Positions 1-7,290 of a DNA stretch of 39,756 bases are shown piece after piece; the stretch's first letter is position 1; each line of letters opens with the position of its first letter. The translations under genes and the position numbers were made by a program. The notes beneath the pieces are model-generated. The model was not told where the DNA came from. It searched no databases and worked only from the letters and a program-made list of their open reading frames with translations. The DNA lies in the NCBI GenBank assembly GCA_020637895.1, contig JACKJP010000011.1:1-39756 (forward strand), read 5' to 3'. Origin of the DNA: Rhodobiaceae bacterium. Its GTDB lineage: Bacteria > Pseudomonadota > Alphaproteobacteria > Rhizobiales > Tepidamorphaceae.

Positions 1-73
1 TGTTGCGAACCTGGGCGCCAATCGGCGTCTATCATCGTGCCATTATATATGACGAAACGATGGTGATATTGGA

Positions 74-1060
74 TCACATTGCGGCGAGTGCGTTCTTCAA
101 ATGCGAATAATCAGGGGGGAGAGGGCTTTCGAAATGCATCGCTTCCCCCGTCAGCGGATGCTCGAATTCCAATAGATAGGCATGCAGTGCCTGTCTTCCA
201 AGGGCTGCAAGCGCAGTGCGCGCCAAATCATCCAGAAGCGCTGATTTGGTCGCAAAACCTGCGGCATAGACGGGGTCGGCGAGCAGCGGATGACCGATCG
301 CGGCCATATGTACGCGGATCTGGTGGGTTCTGCCCGTCTCCAGCCGGCAGGTGACTTCTGCGGCGACCGGCGCATCGGGTGACCCGAATCGTTCCTCTGT
401 GACGTAGTGAGTCACCGCCTCGCGGCCGTCCCGGCGGATCGCCATCTTCAGCGCGTTTCGCGGGTCGCGCCCGATCGGCTTGTCGATCGCCCCGGCGGAA
501 GGAGCCGGCGCCCCCCAGACGAGCGCGCGGTAGGCCCGCTTCAGGCCTCGCGTCCGGCCGTGATCGGCGAACTGGGCAGCAAGGTCGCGATGGGCGCGGT
601 CTGTCTTGGCGACCACCATCACGCCGCTCGTCTCCTTGTCGAGCCGGTGGACGATGCCGGGACGCTCGACGCCGCCGATGCCGGAAAGGCTCTTGCCGCA
701 ATGGTGGAGCAGGGCGTTGACCAGCGTGCCGTCGGGCGAGCCAGCGCCGGGATGAACGGTCAGGCCGGCCGGCTTGTCGATGACGATCAGACTGTCGTCC
801 TCAAACAGCACGTTGAGGGGAATATCCTGGGGCTGCGGCGTTGCCGGCGCGGGCGGCGGCACCCTGACCTCGACGTGCTGGCCTGAATTGACCCTTGCCG
901 AAGGGTCCATTAGTTTCCGCCCGTCGACGGAGACTTCGCCCGCCTCGATCAATGCCCTCAGCCGGGTCCGGCTCAGGTCGTCGATAAGCGCGGCGAGCAT
1001 CCGGTCGAGACGGTCCCCGGCGCTTTCGGCCGGCACATCCAGGGTAATCAATCTGCTCAT
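74..1060 (-). CDS. rluD: RluA/RluD-family 23S rRNA pseudouridine synthase
   Basis: This 328-residue protein isomerises uridines to pseudouridine in RNA; the closest functional match is RluD, which modifies helix 69 of 23S rRNA. An S4 RNA-binding domain covers about residues 12-70. The synthase domain follows, with the signature HRLDKETSG and its catalytic aspartate at residue 141, and GRTHQIRVH further on. The frame stays open to 1207, but the family-like N-terminus (MSRLITLDVPAE) begins at the ATG whose complement is 1058-1060. That start codon overlaps the start codon of the divergent gene at 1059. The RluD-versus-other-RluA assignment rests on length, the S4 domain and motif wording rather than on a tree. 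Confidence 0.9.
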   Translation of the reverse strand: MSRLITLDVPAESAGDRLDRMLAALIDDLSRTRLRALIEAGEVSVDGRKLMDPSARVNSGQHVEVRVPPPAPATPQPQDIPLNVLFEDDSLIVIDKPAGLTVHPGAGSPDGTLVNALLHHCGKSLSGIGGVERPGIVHRLDKETSGVMVVAKTDRAHRDLAAQFADHGRTRGLKRAYRALVWGAPAPSAGAIDKPIGRDPRNALKMAIRRDGREAVTHYVTEERFGSPDAPVAAEVTCRLETGRTHQIRVHMAAIGHPLLADPVYAAGFATKSALLDDLARTALAALGRQALHAYLLEFEHPLTGEAMHFESPLPPDYSHLKNALAAM

Positions 1061-1406
1061 GACGCCAAAACCCGGCAACGCCCCGGATCCCGATAGCGAC
1101 GAACTGACCCCGGAGCAGGAGCGTATCGTCAAGCGCGTACGGCGGCTTTCCGTCGTCAGCGCCATCATTTTCAGCATCGCGATGCCGGTGCTCTTGTCAG
1201 CCATCATCTACCGCATCGTCAAGTCGCCGGCCGCGCCGGAAGGCGTGATCGAGGCAAGCGCGGCAATGCCGGAAGGCGGCCGCGTGACCGGAACGTCGCT
1301 TGGCGAGGGACGGCTTGCGGTGACCGTGGAACATGCCGGCGGCACGCGGATCATCCTGTTCGACGCGGCGACGCTTGAGGTCGCCGGCACACTCGATCTG
1401 GATTAA
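1059..1406 (+). CDS. Small single-pass membrane protein (DUF6476-like), divergent from rluD
   Basis: This 115-residue protein has a charged N-terminal stretch rich in Asp, Glu and Arg, one clear transmembrane helix at about residues 32-54, and a C-terminal domain that should lie outside the cytoplasm and looks like a small beta fold ending in TLEVAGTLDLD. From memory it resembles small conserved membrane proteins annotated DUF6476 that sit next to rluD in Rhizobiales; that name is not verified here. The ATG at 1059 is the only good start that keeps the whole helix and its basic flank. It shares two bases with the start codon of rluD on the other strand. No function can be assigned. Confidence 0.75.
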   Translation: MTPKPGNAPDPDSDELTPEQERIVKRVRRLSVVSAIIFSIAMPVLLSAIIYRIVKSPAAPEGVIEASAAMPEGGRVTGTSLGEGRLAVTVEHAGGTRIILFDAATLEVAGTLDLD

Positions 1407-1424
1407 CGGCGGCAAACAGGCCGC

Positions 1425-1452
1425 TTGCACACGAGCCGTTTCTTCTCTATCT
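1425..1452 (+). promoter_or_regulatory. Probable housekeeping promoter of tRNA-Glu
   Basis: TTGCAC at 1425-1430 and CTATCT at 1447-1452 are separated by 16 bases. They place a transcription start near 1459, five to six bases before the mature tRNA 5' end. The match is to the general sigma-70 pattern and was judged by eye. Confidence 0.5.
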
Positions 1453-1464
1453 CCTGATCGCGCC

Positions 1465-1540
1465 GCTCCCTTCGTCTAGTGGCCCAGGACGTCGCCCTCT
1501 CACGGCGAAAACAGGGGTTCGAGTCCCCTAGGGAGCGCCA
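1465..1540 (+). tRNA. tRNA-Glu (anticodon CUC)
   Basis: A full 76-base cloverleaf can be folded. The acceptor arm GCTCCCT (1465-1471) pairs with AGGGAGC (1530-1536), followed by discriminator G and an encoded CCA. The anticodon stem TCGCC/GGCGA encloses the loop CTCTCAC with anticodon CTC at 1499-1501, and the T arm contains GTTCGAG. The wording TTCGTCTAG after the acceptor arm is typical of bacterial tRNA-Glu. tRNA genes are common insertion points, which matters because the segment just downstream looks rearranged. Confidence 0.95.
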
Positions 1541-1592
1541 ATAATCCGATTACTCGAATAATTTCCGTGGTGGCGGCGCGCTCGTCCGCGCC

Positions 1593-1661
1593 TCAAATCC
1601 CGAAGGCCTGTCGCAAGCCATATCCCACCGCACAGGCTAGCGCGGCAGCAGCGCCGGCGGG
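1593..1661 (-). pseudogene. 3'-terminal remnant of a VIT1/CCC1-family gene
   Basis: Read on the minus strand, this stretch encodes the last 22 residues and stop of a VIT-like transporter. Nineteen of 22 residues match the C-terminus of the intact gene at 6538-7290, ending in AVGYGLRQAFGI and a stop in both. Homology stops abruptly upstream of about 1661, so the rest of the gene is missing. Codon by codon I count ten synonymous and three amino-acid-changing differences between the copies. That pattern suggests the two diverged while both were functional, so this is unlikely to be a fresh local duplication. Confidence 0.7.
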
Positions 1662-1931
1662 ATCGTTCCTTTCTTCTCCGACCCATTTCGTTTCGAATTC
1701 CCACCTACGGCGATGATGACGGCGTTGGATGGATCCATGCTGGCACCGTTCTTCGGTATTTTTTCCCAACTCGCAGGCGTTTGGCGGCGGCCCTGACCGG
1801 ACCCAGCGCATGCCTGAATCGGTCTATACGGCACACACGCTTTATGATACTTTGGTGTGTCATTAGGCGCTTTGCTTTGATCGTCGTGCGCCGAGATGAA
1901 GTGACAAATTTAAAATAAGGGAGGTTACCTA
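1662..1931. promoter_or_regulatory. Gene-free leader region of the TRAP/SDR operon
   Basis: No credible gene lies here. The stretch is more AT-rich than its surroundings. It contains an imperfect palindrome (1844-1863) and a very strong ribosome binding site, AAGGGAGG at 1917-1924, seven bases before the GTG start at 1932. The promoter of the plus-strand operon should be in this interval, but I see no pair of promoter boxes good enough to place it. Confidence 0.45.
1844..1863. promoter_or_regulatory. Palindrome, candidate operator of the TRAP/SDR operon
   Basis: ATGATAC and GTGTCAT are inverted copies with one mismatch in seven, separated by six bases. The site lies about 70 bases before the GTG of the first operon gene. 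Its size suits a dimeric winged-helix regulator of the GntR or IclR type, the usual controllers of TRAP-linked catabolic operons. No regulator gene is present in the window, so the role is inferred. Confidence 0.3.
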
Positions 1932-2948
1932 GTGAAATTCACATCCAAAATTGCGCTTTCCGCTGCGGCCGTACTCGCAGTCGGGTTCACGCCGGTTGCC
2001 GCGAAGGCGGAGACCGTTCTGCGCTACTCCAACTTCCTGCCTGCGGGATACGTGGTCTGGAAGGACGTTCAGAAGCCCTGGATCGATGACATCGAGAAGC
2101 AGACGAACGGACGCGTGAAGATTGATGTCGCGCCCAAGGTCGTCGGCGCGGTCAACGGACAATACGACGTTGTGGTCGATGGTCTTGTCGACATTTCGTT
2201 CGTCGTTCCGGGTTACAGCCCCGGCCGGTTCCGCATGGTGGACGGTCTTGAAGCACCGTTCCTTGGTGGCGATCCGGAAAAGCGTTGTCTGGCCGACTGG
2301 AATGCCTGGAAAAAGCACTATGAGCCCATCGGGTACATGCCTGAAGTCAAGGTGCTCAGCGTCTATTGCACGAGCCCCGGCCATTTCGTCGGAAACCGGT
2401 TCCTGAAGACGATGGACGACTTCAAGAATTTCAAGGTGCGTGTCGGCAATGCCGGAATGATCGCCGCGATGGAGACCCTCGGTGCTCTTCCCGTCAACAA
2501 GCCGGCCTCGGAGCTCTATGAAATGGCCTCCGGCGGCATCATTGACGCGGCGATCTTCCCGCTCGATACCACGCTTGGCTTCAAGCTGGACGAGGTCTGG
2601 AAATACGCGACGCTGGTCCCTGGCGGCATGTCGGTCACGCCGGTCTTTGTCGTGATCAACAAGGGTGTCTGGGACAAGCTTCCCGATGAAGACAAGAAGG
2701 TGATCGAGGCTCTTTCCGGCGAGGCGCTGGCCAAGCGGGCGGGCGCGGCTCTTGCAAAGTCAACGGCTGAAGCCGAGGCCAAGATGAAGGCGAACGGCGT
2801 ATCGTTCTTTACGATGGATGATGCAACCGTCGCCCAGGTCCGCGAGAAGTTCCAGCCGCTGCTGCAGGCGTGGATCGACGATGCCAAGAAGGAAGGCATG
2901 AAGGATCCGGAAGGCATGCTTGCCGAGATGGAAGCCGAGTCCAAGTAA
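1932..2948 (+). CDS. TRAP transporter solute-binding protein, DctP family
   Basis: This 338-residue periplasmic binding protein would capture an organic acid or a similar carboxylated substrate for a TRAP transporter. A Sec signal peptide covers about residues 1-26, with a likely cleavage after AKA. The motif FKVRVGN at residues 167-173 holds the arginine (R170) that clamps the ligand carboxylate in DctP proteins. Length is normal for the family. GTG is chosen as start because AAGGGAGG lies seven bases upstream. No small (DctQ) or large (DctM) permease gene lies anywhere in the window, so the partner permease must be encoded elsewhere or be lost. The substrate is unknown. Confidence 0.88.
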   Translation: MKFTSKIALSAAAVLAVGFTPVAAKAETVLRYSNFLPAGYVVWKDVQKPWIDDIEKQTNGRVKIDVAPKVVGAVNGQYDVVVDGLVDISFVVPGYSPGRFRMVDGLEAPFLGGDPEKRCLADWNAWKKHYEPIGYMPEVKVLSVYCTSPGHFVGNRFLKTMDDFKNFKVRVGNAGMIAAMETLGALPVNKPASELYEMASGGIIDAAIFPLDTTLGFKLDEVWKYATLVPGGMSVTPVFVVINKGVWDKLPDEDKKVIEALSGEALAKRAGAALAKSTAEAEAKMKANGVSFFTMDDATVAQVREKFQPLLQAWIDDAKKEGMKDPEGMLAEMEAESK

Positions 2949-3007
2949 GTCATTCGAGACGATGTGCGCGGGCTTTGAATCGAAGCCTGTCGCACCTTGG
3001 CATGCAC

Positions 3008-3041
3008 TGAGGCCCGCCGTGACGTTTCATTGCGGGCCTCA
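3008..3041 (+). other. Strong intercistronic stem-loop after the binding-protein gene
   Basis: TGAGGCCCGC (3008-3017) and GCGGGCCTCA (3032-3041) are perfect 10-base inverted repeats with a 14-base loop. No run of T follows, so it is not a standard intrinsic terminator. In binding-protein operons, such stems commonly stabilise the upstream message or partly terminate transcription, so that the binding protein is made in excess. Confidence 0.65.
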
Positions 3042-3117
3042 TCGCAGCGGCGGGAGCATGAGAAATCCTGCCAACGAAACCAATCAACACAGCTTGAAAA
3101 CCGGGGCGGAACAATCA

Positions 3118-3912
3118 ATGGGAGCAAGATTCGAAGGCGAAGGACACGTGGTCGTCGGTGGCGGCACCTTCTGGGGGCGGGCGATCAGCCAGGAGCTGGC
3201 ATCGCAGGGCGCCCATGTCGTTATCATCGACAACGATGAAGACGCGCTAAGAGAGACTGGCGAGCTCATCGCTTCGGCGCATGGTAAATCGACCACCTTC
3301 CGCGCGGACACAGGCGACTTCAGTGCCCTGAGCGAGATCGCCGCGCAGATCGATAGAGCGGGAATCGTCGTCAGGTCGCTGATAACCCACTACCTCGCCA
3401 TGGACTGGCAGTCTGTGGAGGATTGCGACGTCGATGCGTTCGAACGCACCGTCACGCACAACCTCGTCGGGCCCGTGAAGGCCACCAAGGCTTTCCTGCC
3501 GGGTCTGAAGAAGGCCGGAAGAGGTGCAATCCTGCATCTGGGCTCGGTGGACGGGCTGCACGGAAATCCGCGCCTGGCGTCCTATTCGGCGTCGAAGGGC
3601 GGCATCGTGCCACTGACCAAGATCATGTCTCACGACTTTGCCCGTTACGACATCCGGGTCAACGCGATCGCGTCGGCCCAGACGATCCAGATCGATGACT
3701 CCGATACGACACAGGGCGTCGTGGGCTTTCCGGGATCGGCCAACACATATGTACGGCAGCTGAATGCCGCGACGCCGCTTAAACGCTACGGTCCTCTGAC
3801 GGACTGGGCGAAAGCCGCGACATTCCTGGTTTCGGAAGATGCCAGCTACATCACCGGCTCGGTCCTTGTCGTCGACTGTGGCCGCCTCGCAATAACGCCC
3901 GGAACGGCCTGA
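3118..3912 (+). CDS. SDR-family NAD(P)-dependent oxidoreductase (first of two)
   Basis: This 264-residue short-chain dehydrogenase has a Rossmann fold. The nucleotide-binding glycines are GGGTFWG at residues 14-20, a variant of the usual TGxxxGxG. The catalytic residues are Asn115, Ser143, Tyr156 and Lys160 (YSASK), with the normal 13-residue Ser-Tyr spacing. The usual NNAG motif is missing; the equivalent stretch reads LITHYLA. The chosen ATG follows GGCGGA with about seven bases of spacing. An earlier ATG at 3058 has its Shine-Dalgarno-like sequence only one base away and is less likely. It probably oxidises a hydroxy-acid or sugar-acid intermediate with its operon neighbours; the substrate cannot be deduced. 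Confidence 0.85.
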   Translation: MGARFEGEGHVVVGGGTFWGRAISQELASQGAHVVIIDNDEDALRETGELIASAHGKSTTFRADTGDFSALSEIAAQIDRAGIVVRSLITHYLAMDWQSVEDCDVDAFERTVTHNLVGPVKATKAFLPGLKKAGRGAILHLGSVDGLHGNPRLASYSASKGGIVPLTKIMSHDFARYDIRVNAIASAQTIQIDDSDTTQGVVGFPGSANTYVRQLNAATPLKRYGPLTDWAKAATFLVSEDASYITGSVLVVDCGRLAITPGTA

Positions 3913-3980
3913 ACGGCAGGACGCCGCTCAAATACGCCTGGACGGAACAAATCAAACAAGCCCGAGAATGGAGTGTCTTG

Positions 3981-4802
3981 ATGTCGAAAACTGGCACAAG
4001 AATGAATGGGAAGGTTGCAATTGTGACCGGCGCCGGATCGAGTGGTCCGGGCGTGGGAACCGGGAAGGCCATTTCCGTCCTGTTTGCCAGAGAGGGCGCG
4101 CACGTATTGTTGATGGATATCAATGAAACGGCGGTCGCCGAAACGATGGACATGATTGCCGCTGAGGGCGGCTCCGCGTCTGTATTCATCGGTGATGTTA
4201 CACGTTCGGAAGACTGCGCCATGGCTGCGGAAGCCGCGATGGATCGCTACGGCAAACTGACGACCCTCGTGAACAATGTCGCGACCCCGCACATGGCAGA
4301 CGTCATCGACTGCGAGGAAGCCGACTGGGATCGTGTACTGAGCGTCAATCTGCGCTCGGCGATGCTGATGTCCAAATTCGCCATCCCGAAAATGAGAGAA
4401 TGCGGCGGCGGGTCGATCACCAACATCAGCTCCGTTGTCGCACTCAGAGGATATCCGGCACAAACGGCCTACACCGCCGCGAAAGGCGGAATGGTGTCTT
4501 TGACGAGGTCGTGGGCAATTGACCAGGGAAGGCACAGCATTCGGGTCAATTGCATCTGCCCCGGAAGTCTGTACACGCCGATCGCCGTAAAATATTTCGG
4601 CATGACGGAGAAAGAGCGGGCGTATCGCGCGAGCATGAACCCCCTCGGCCTTGAGGGCACGGCCTGGGACGTCGCCTGGGCGGCTGTCTTTCTGGCCAGC
4701 GATGAAGCCCGCTGGATCAGCGGTGTGACTCTGCCCGTGGACGGCGGCGACACCGTTGGTGCGCCCCGGTGGGGAAGCGCGCCATCCGCGATGGAAGCCT
4801 GA
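3981..4802 (+). CDS. SDR-family oxidoreductase (second of two)
   Basis: This is a 273-residue classical short-chain dehydrogenase. The nucleotide-binding segment begins TGAG at residues 16-19 and has a slightly longer glycine-rich loop than usual. NNVA at 98-101 replaces NNAG. The catalytic set is Asn123, Ser151, Tyr164 and Lys168 (YTAAK), and the C-terminus contains the family-typical ISGVTLPVDGG. The ATG at 3981 is preferred because GGAG lies seven bases upstream; a TTG just before it and an ATG at 4002 are alternatives. It is clearly diverged from the SDR before it, so the pair probably catalyse different steps. Substrate unknown. Confidence 0.87.
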   Translation: MSKTGTRMNGKVAIVTGAGSSGPGVGTGKAISVLFAREGAHVLLMDINETAVAETMDMIAAEGGSASVFIGDVTRSEDCAMAAEAAMDRYGKLTTLVNNVATPHMADVIDCEEADWDRVLSVNLRSAMLMSKFAIPKMRECGGGSITNISSVVALRGYPAQTAYTAAKGGMVSLTRSWAIDQGRHSIRVNCICPGSLYTPIAVKYFGMTEKERAYRASMNPLGLEGTAWDVAWAAVFLASDEARWISGVTLPVDGGDTVGAPRWGSAPSAMEA

Positions 4803-5042
4803 GGGTCGGCCGCCACGGCATTGGCATCGCGCCACGCCTTCTCAACCTTTGGCCTTGCCCGCGCCAACGGGGCGCCAATCCTTTCCCATCCCCCGATTAT
4901 GAGCTGCGCCCGCAGCGCATGGCGCGTGCACGCGTTCAGGTTTCAGCCGGCAGAGCAGTTGCGCCAGAGCGTCAAAAAGCCAATGGTTGCGATCGCAAGC
5001 AACAAGCGGCCGCGAAGTGCCGGTCGGTGAGGGAGAAACGCA

Positions 5043-5960
5043 TTGGCGATGACGATCGGTTTCGTCGGGCTCGGCATGATGGGCATGCCGATGGTGGAAA
5101 ATCTCGCGCGCAACCCGGATTTCCAGATCCTTGCCCATGATGCCGACGAAAGCCGGAAAGCGGCGATAGACGGTCTAGGCGCCAATGCGGGAAGTCTCGC
5201 ATGGGCGGCGTCGATGAGCGATCTTTCGACATGCCGGACCGTTATCACGATGCTGCCGAACAGCGACATCACCAATGCGGTCATCGGCGCGCTGCTAAAC
5301 GTGCTCGACAAGGGCGCGACGATCATCGACATGGGGTCCTCGCACCCGCTTGAAACCGAAAAGCTTGCCCGCAGGGCAACGGAAGCGGGGATCGCCCTTC
5401 TCGACGCGCCAGTTTCCGGCGCGGTCGCCAAGGCGCGGACGGGTACGCTTTCGATTATGGTCGGCGGCGATAGCCGGGCCATCGATGATGCGATGCCGCT
5501 TCTGCGCAGCATGGGTAGCGATATCATCCGGACCGGTGCCGTCGGCTCGGCGCACGCGATGAAGGCCCTGAACAATTACGTCTATGCCGCCGGATTGCTG
5601 GCCATGTCCGAGGCGACGGCGATTGCCGGGCGCATGGGGCTGGACTTGGGAATTTTCGCTGAGGTCCTGAATGCCTCGAGCGGACGCAACGTCGCGACGG
5701 AAACCAAGCTGAAGCAGTTCGTGCTGCCTCGCAGCTTCAATGCGGGCTTTCAGCTGCGCCTTCAGGCCAAGGATCTGGCGACCGCCGACAGCCTTGGCAG
5801 GAAGGCCGGCGTCAGCGCAGACCAGCTTGCGCTCTGCGCGGATATCTGGCGGCAGGCGATGGGCCAATTGCAGCCGGGCGCCGACAACACCGAAATCATC
5901 CGTTTCATCGAGGCTGCGTCGCAAACCACTCAACCGGGAGAAGAAGATGTCGCTGATTGA
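5043..5960 (+). CDS. 3-hydroxyisobutyrate dehydrogenase-like NAD(P)-dependent oxidoreductase
   Basis: This 305-residue protein belongs to the beta-hydroxyacid dehydrogenase family (3-hydroxyisobutyrate, tartronate semialdehyde and threonate dehydrogenases). It has the N-terminal GLGMMG nucleotide motif (residues 9-14), the substrate-binding motif DAPVSGA (121-127), and the catalytic lysine region GSAHAMKALNN with Lys174 and Asn178. The start is set by spacing: GGGAG at 5031-5035 is seven bases from the TTG at 5043 and 13 from the ATG at 5049. A 240-base gene-free gap with no visible signal precedes it. Its 3' end overlaps the next gene by 14 bases, so the two are translationally coupled. Exact substrate unknown. 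Confidence 0.87.
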   Translation: MAMTIGFVGLGMMGMPMVENLARNPDFQILAHDADESRKAAIDGLGANAGSLAWAASMSDLSTCRTVITMLPNSDITNAVIGALLNVLDKGATIIDMGSSHPLETEKLARRATEAGIALLDAPVSGAVAKARTGTLSIMVGGDSRAIDDAMPLLRSMGSDIIRTGAVGSAHAMKALNNYVYAAGLLAMSEATAIAGRMGLDLGIFAEVLNASSGRNVATETKLKQFVLPRSFNAGFQLRLQAKDLATADSLGRKAGVSADQLALCADIWRQAMGQLQPGADNTEIIRFIEAASQTTQPGEEDVAD

Positions 5961-6528
5961 AATCAGGAAGCGCGCGCTCACCGTCGAGACGACCTTTCAC
6001 GAAGGCGGCCCAAGACCGGACAAGCCGACGCGCCTTGCTACGTCCTCTGCCGTGATCAAGAATCCCTATGCCGGCCGATACGAACCCGACCTGATGCCGT
6101 TCATGACGGAATTGCGGGCGCTGGGGACGGCGCTTGCCACCGAACTTGTGGAAACGCTTGGCGGCCGGGAGAATATCGAGGTCTACAGCAAGGCGGCGAT
6201 CGTCGGCGTCAATGGCGAACTGGAGCATGGCGCCGTCTGGCATGAGGCCGGCGGCTGGGCCATGCGCAGCGTGCTGGGCGAGCCCAAGGCGATCGTGCCG
6301 TCGTCGAAGGCCGTGGCAAGCGCCGGCTACCGCCTGATGGTCCCTGTCCACTATATCCACGCTTCCTATGTGCGCAGCCATTTCAATGGAATCGAGGTGG
6401 GCATTCAGGATGCGCCGCGCCCCGACGAGATCCTCTTCGCACTCGTCATGGGCGATGGCGGCCGCGTCCACTCCCGCCTCGGCGGACTGACGAAGGACAA
6501 GGTCTCGGTGCATGACGGCCAGCGATAG
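5947..6528 (+). CDS. DUF1185 / AA_synth family protein
   Basis: This 193-residue protein matches the PF06684 'amino acid synthesis' family. That family has a chorismate-mutase-like fold and no firmly established reaction. Family-like features are the opening MSLIEIRKRALTVETTFHEG, the central stretch EHGAVWHEAGGWAMR, and SSKAVASAGYRLMVPVHY. The ATG lies inside the end of the preceding dehydrogenase gene, with GGGAG shortly upstream. It is the last gene of the plus-strand operon. In other genomes such genes occur beside catabolic dehydrogenases and transporters, so a role in degrading a carboxylated compound is as plausible as biosynthesis. No catalytic residues are known to me. Confidence 0.8.
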   Translation: MSLIEIRKRALTVETTFHEGGPRPDKPTRLATSSAVIKNPYAGRYEPDLMPFMTELRALGTALATELVETLGGRENIEVYSKAAIVGVNGELEHGAVWHEAGGWAMRSVLGEPKAIVPSSKAVASAGYRLMVPVHYIHASYVRSHFNGIEVGIQDAPRPDEILFALVMGDGGRVHSRLGGLTKDKVSVHDGQR

Positions 6529-6537
6529 GGCGGGTCA

Positions 6538-7290
6538 TCAGATCCCGAAGGCCTGCCTCAGACCATAACCGACAGCATAGGCGAGCGCGGCGGCCGCGCC
6601 GCCGGTCAGTAGCGTTTGCAGGCCCGAACGCAGCAGCGGCCGCTTCAAGGCATGGCCCTTCGCAACGCCGATCAGCGCGAAGGTGATAAAGGTGAGGACC
6701 GTTGCGAACAGCGGCGCGTTGTCGAACGCGATGATCGAGACGATGAAGGGCAGCAGCGGGACAGAGCCAACGGCTATAAAGGCGGCGAAAGTGACGAGAC
6801 TGGCAGTCAGGGCGTTCGGCGCTTCGAGCGGCAGGCCGTATTCCTCCACCAGCATCGTATCGATCCAGCGCTTTCTGTCGGCCGTGATGGTGACGACGAT
6901 CTGTTCGAGCGTATCGCCGGAAAAGCCCTTGGCGCGGAATATCTGACGGACTTCCTCGCGCTCGCCCTCGGGCACGGCGTCAATCTGCTCGGCCTCTTCC
7001 GATCTTGCCTTTTCGATCAGCTCCTCGCGGCTGCGGGCATTCTGGTAGTTGCTGACGGCCATGGAAAAGCCATCGGCAATCAGGTTCGCCGAGCCCAGGA
7101 TGATCACGACGACCGGGCCGAAGCCCGCGCCGACGGCGCCGGCGACGACCGAGAAGGTGGTGATGCAGCCATCGATGGCGCCGAGAACGGCATCGCCGAC
7201 GTAGTTCTGCTTCATCCGGTCGCCAAGACGCGCTTCGATTGCCTCGGGCGTGTGCGTATCGCGAAGCCGTGCCAGTGCCTTTTCATCCAT
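6538..7290 (-). CDS. VIT1/CCC1-family iron/manganese transporter
   Basis: This 250-residue membrane protein is of the type that moves Fe2+ or Mn2+ out of the cytoplasm. Helix 1 contains DAVLGAIDGCITTFSVVAG, the family's hallmark. A hydrophilic Glu-rich helical domain (about residues 80-150, with EELIEKARSEEAEQ), which in this family binds metal, separates the first two helices from the last three. The ATG at 7290 is preferred over 7296 because AGAGGA lies eight bases upstream of it but only two from the other. Its start overlaps the end of the upstream CDF gene, so the two are probably translationally coupled. A diverged copy of its last 22 codons survives at 1593-1661. Confidence 0.85.
   Translation of the reverse strand: MDEKALARLRDTHTPEAIEARLGDRMKQNYVGDAVLGAIDGCITTFSVVAGAVGAGFGPVVVIILGSANLIADGFSMAVSNYQNARSREELIEKARSEEAEQIDAVPEGEREEVRQIFRAKGFSGDTLEQIVVTITADRKRWIDTMLVEEYGLPLEAPNALTASLVTFAAFIAVGSVPLLPFIVSIIAFDNAPLFATVLTFITFALIGVAKGHALKRPLLRSGLQTLLTGGAAAALAYAVGYGLRQAFGI

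Noticed and set aside
774..1058. Long N-terminal extension of the small membrane-protein gene
   Set aside because: The extended frame runs antisense to rluD and its translation is Ser/Arg-rich shadow sequence; the ATG at 1059 starts the plausible protein.
1465..1540. Integration site duplicated from the tRNA 3' end
   Set aside because: I found no second copy of the tRNA-Glu 3' end in the window and no integrase gene, so tRNA-targeted integration is not supported by the sequence here.
4803..5042. Small gene in the 240-base gap between the second SDR and the dehydrogenase
   Set aside because: Frames here lack ribosome sites and give Arg/Pro-rich translations with no recognisable pattern; no terminator or promoter could be placed either.
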